Shown here one piece after another: positions 4,402 to 5,470 of a stretch of 5,470 nt of DNA. Within the stretch, counting starts at the first letter, position 1. Every line of letters begins with the position of its first letter. A program made the position numbers and the translations under genes. This DNA comes from Bacteriovoracaceae bacterium. GTDB lineage: Bacteria; Bdellovibrionota; UBA1018. The stretch is taken from NCBI GenBank assembly GCA_023250795.1, contig JAHFAB010000152.1, forward strand, positions 1-5,470. The letters are read 5' to 3'. Under the pieces are notes generated by a model. It had not been told where the DNA came from, did no database searches, and saw nothing but the letters and a program-made list of their open reading frames with translations.

Positions 4402-5071
4402 ATGAACCTTGCATCGCTTTTGCTTCAGTGGCAGCTTGTTTTTTGAGAGTCACAGTCTCACCGTGATACACCCAAGCTTTTACGCCAATAATTCCATAAG
4501 TCGTCTTCGCCTCTGCGGTTCCATAATCGATATTGGCTCTCAATGTATGAAGAGGGACGCTGTCTTCGCTGTACCACTCGGTTCTCGCAATTTCAGCTCC
4601 ACCTAACCTGCCTGAAACTCGAATCTTAATGCCTTTGATTCCCTGTTTAAAAGCGGCCGTCATGCATTTTTTCATGGCTCTTCTAAAAGCCACACGCTTT
4701 TCAAGCTGCGAAGCCACGTTTTCAGAAATGAATTGTGCATTGGATTCAGGTTTTTTTACTTCGATAATGTTTAAAAAAACTTCATTCTTAGAAAGCCGTT
4801 GCACATCTTCTTTCAGAGATTCGACCCCAGCTCCTTTTTTACCAATGACAATACCAGGTCTTGCTGTATGCACATTAATTTTGACTTTGTTGGCTGCTCT
4901 TTCGATCTCAATCTTAGCAATACCTGCACTGTAGAGTTTCCCCTTAAGGTATTCTCGAAGTCTGAGATCTTCGTGAAGCAACTTGCTATAATCTCGTTTC
5001 GAATACCAACGGCTGTCCCAGGTTCGAGTAATTCCTAAGCGAAATCCAACTGGATTGACTTTCTGACCCAT
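4400..5071 (-). CDS. rpsC: 30S ribosomal protein S3
   Basis: S3 (223 aa, within the usual 210-240) lies at the mRNA entry channel in the small-subunit head and contributes to unwinding of incoming mRNA. The start [20 protein letters not shown] is canonical. The N-terminal type II KH domain has its IGKKG loop at about 76-80 ([15 protein letters not shown]). The C-terminal domain includes [11 protein letters not shown] (130-140), [20 protein letters not shown] (144-163), TLRANIDYG (176-184) and [15 protein letters not shown] (191-205). The tail is short. The ATG at 5071-5069 is preceded by AAAGGA (5082-5077), which shares a base with the rplV stop TGA. This suggests coupling with rplV, 10 nt upstream. 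Confidence 0.98.
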   Translation of the reverse strand: MGQKVNPVGFRLGITRTWDSRWYSKRDYSKLLHEDLRLREYLKGKLYSAGIAKIEIERAANKVKINVHTARPGIVIGKKGAGVESLKEDVQRLSKNEVFLNIIEVKKPESNAQFISENVASQLEKRVAFRRAMKKCMTAAFKQGIKGIKIRVSGRLGGAEIARTEWYSEDSVPLHTLRANIDYGTAEAKTTYGIIGVKAWVYHGETVTLKKQAATEAKAMQGS

Positions 5072-5076
5072 TTTAT

Positions 5077-5082
5077 TCCTTT
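5077..5082 (-). promoter_or_regulatory. rpsC Shine-Dalgarno site touching the rplV stop
   Basis: AAAGGA begins in the last base of the rplV TGA stop (5084-5082), forming TGAAAGGA, 5 nt before the rpsC ATG. This is the same arrangement of stop and ribosome-binding site seen at rpsC/rplP and rplE/rpsN. Confidence 0.8.
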
Positions 5083-5417
5083 CAGCGTTCTGCGAGCGTT
5101 ACTCTGATATGGCTCGTTCTTTTATTAATTCGGTATGCAGACCCTTTTGCTCTTGGACGAAATCGTTTCAAAATCGGACCCGGCCCCACCAGCAAAGATT
5201 TCACATACAAAGTATCCACATCTACAGTTTTACTTCTATCAGCGTTAGAGGCAGCACTTTTTAACAAAGTATAAAGAACTCCAGCAGTACGTTTTCTGGG
5301 AGAAAAACGAAGATAGGTAAGAGCCTCGTTAATCCCTTTTCCACGAACTGCATCTGCAATCATCCCCATCTTTCGCGGGGTAATTCTCACAAAACTGACT
5401 TTAGCTGTAGCTTCCAT
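5082..5417 (-). CDS. rplV: 50S ribosomal protein L22
   Basis: L22 (111 aa, usual 110-115) is a 23S rRNA-binding assembly protein whose long beta-hairpin lines the peptide exit tunnel at its narrowest point. The globular part includes [19 protein letters not shown] (9-27) and [15 protein letters not shown] (46-60). The hairpin region is about 78-103, with [20 protein letters not shown] containing the basic tip and the conserved RPRAKG. The end [10 protein letters not shown] is typical. No deletion or insertion is visible in the hairpin, the area where changes in other bacteria affect macrolide response. The ATG at 5417-5415 has GAGGT at 5427-5423 (5-nt spacer) and lies 21 nt after rpsS. Confidence 0.98.
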   Translation of the reverse strand: MEATAKVSFVRITPRKMGMIADAVRGKGINEALTYLRFSPRKRTAGVLYTLLKSAASNADRSKTVDVDTLYVKSLLVGPGPILKRFRPRAKGSAYRINKRTSHIRVTLAER

Positions 5418-5438
5418 AATCTACCTCGTATTTCCTGG

Positions 5439-5470
5439 TTATTTCCCTGGTGGTTTTCCGGCAGGGGCTG
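5439..5470 (-). CDS. rpsS: 30S ribosomal protein S19, C-terminal fragment
   Basis: Only the last nine complete codons and the TAA stop are in the window, reading APAGKPPGK. The S19 C-terminal tail varies between species, so the peptide is not diagnostic. The call rests on the position directly before rplV, where rpsS stands in nearly all bacterial S10 operons. Of the three minus-strand frames at this edge, only this one ends before rplV in the expected place, leaving a 21-nt gap with the rplV ribosome-binding site. The Pro/Gly/Lys tail looks flexible. S19 binds 16S rRNA in the head with S13. Confidence 0.8.
   Translation of the reverse strand, partial: APAGKPPGK

Overview
The window is a 5.5 kb section of a bacterial S10-spc ribosomal-protein operon, read entirely from the minus strand. 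In transcription order (high to low coordinates) it holds the 3' end of rpsS, then rplV, rpsC, rplP, rpmC, rpsQ, rplN, rplX, rplE, rpsN, rpsH, rplF, rplR and the first 12 codons of rpsE. This is the classical bacterial order with no gene missing or inserted. Nearly every base is coding. Most gaps are 3-33 nt; the two exceptions (69 nt before rpsQ, 81 nt before rplN) are largely filled by short tandem repeats. No promoter, terminator, RNA gene, mobile element or CRISPR array was found.

Organism: the gene order and protein sequences (L14 starting MIQMQTRL, S8, L16 and L18 with standard bacterial signatures) fit a Gram-negative, proteobacteria-like lineage. The short zinc-type S14 and the four-cysteine L24, together with several lineage-specific extensions, make me lean towards the former Deltaproteobacteria / Bdellovibrionota. 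This is a judgement from remembered family features, not a search, and is only moderately secure. Base composition looks moderately AT-rich by eye.

How the genes work together: the large-subunit products are L22, L16, L29, L14, L24, L5, L6 and L18. The small-subunit products are S19, S3, S17, S14, S8 and S5. They are co-transcribed, and several cistrons look translationally coupled: the stop codon of one gene overlaps the Shine-Dalgarno sequence of the next at rplV/rpsC, rpsC/rplP and rplE/rpsN, and the rplF ribosome-binding site lies inside rpsH.

What is unusual: (1) rpmC ends in a five-unit 12-bp tandem repeat in which every unit carries an in-frame TAG stop; (2) an imperfect four-unit 11-bp repeat lies in the leader of rplN; (3) L5 has an ~80-residue Lys/Ala/Glu-rich N-terminal extension on a GTG start with a strong ribosome-binding site, and the extension itself contains a 12-bp in-frame repeat; (4) rplF carries a perfect 24-bp direct repeat at equivalent places in its two homologous domains; (5) L16, S17 and L24 have smaller extensions or insertions. 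Together the repeats suggest local growth by replication slippage or gene conversion inside an otherwise highly conserved operon. I see no new multi-gene system here.
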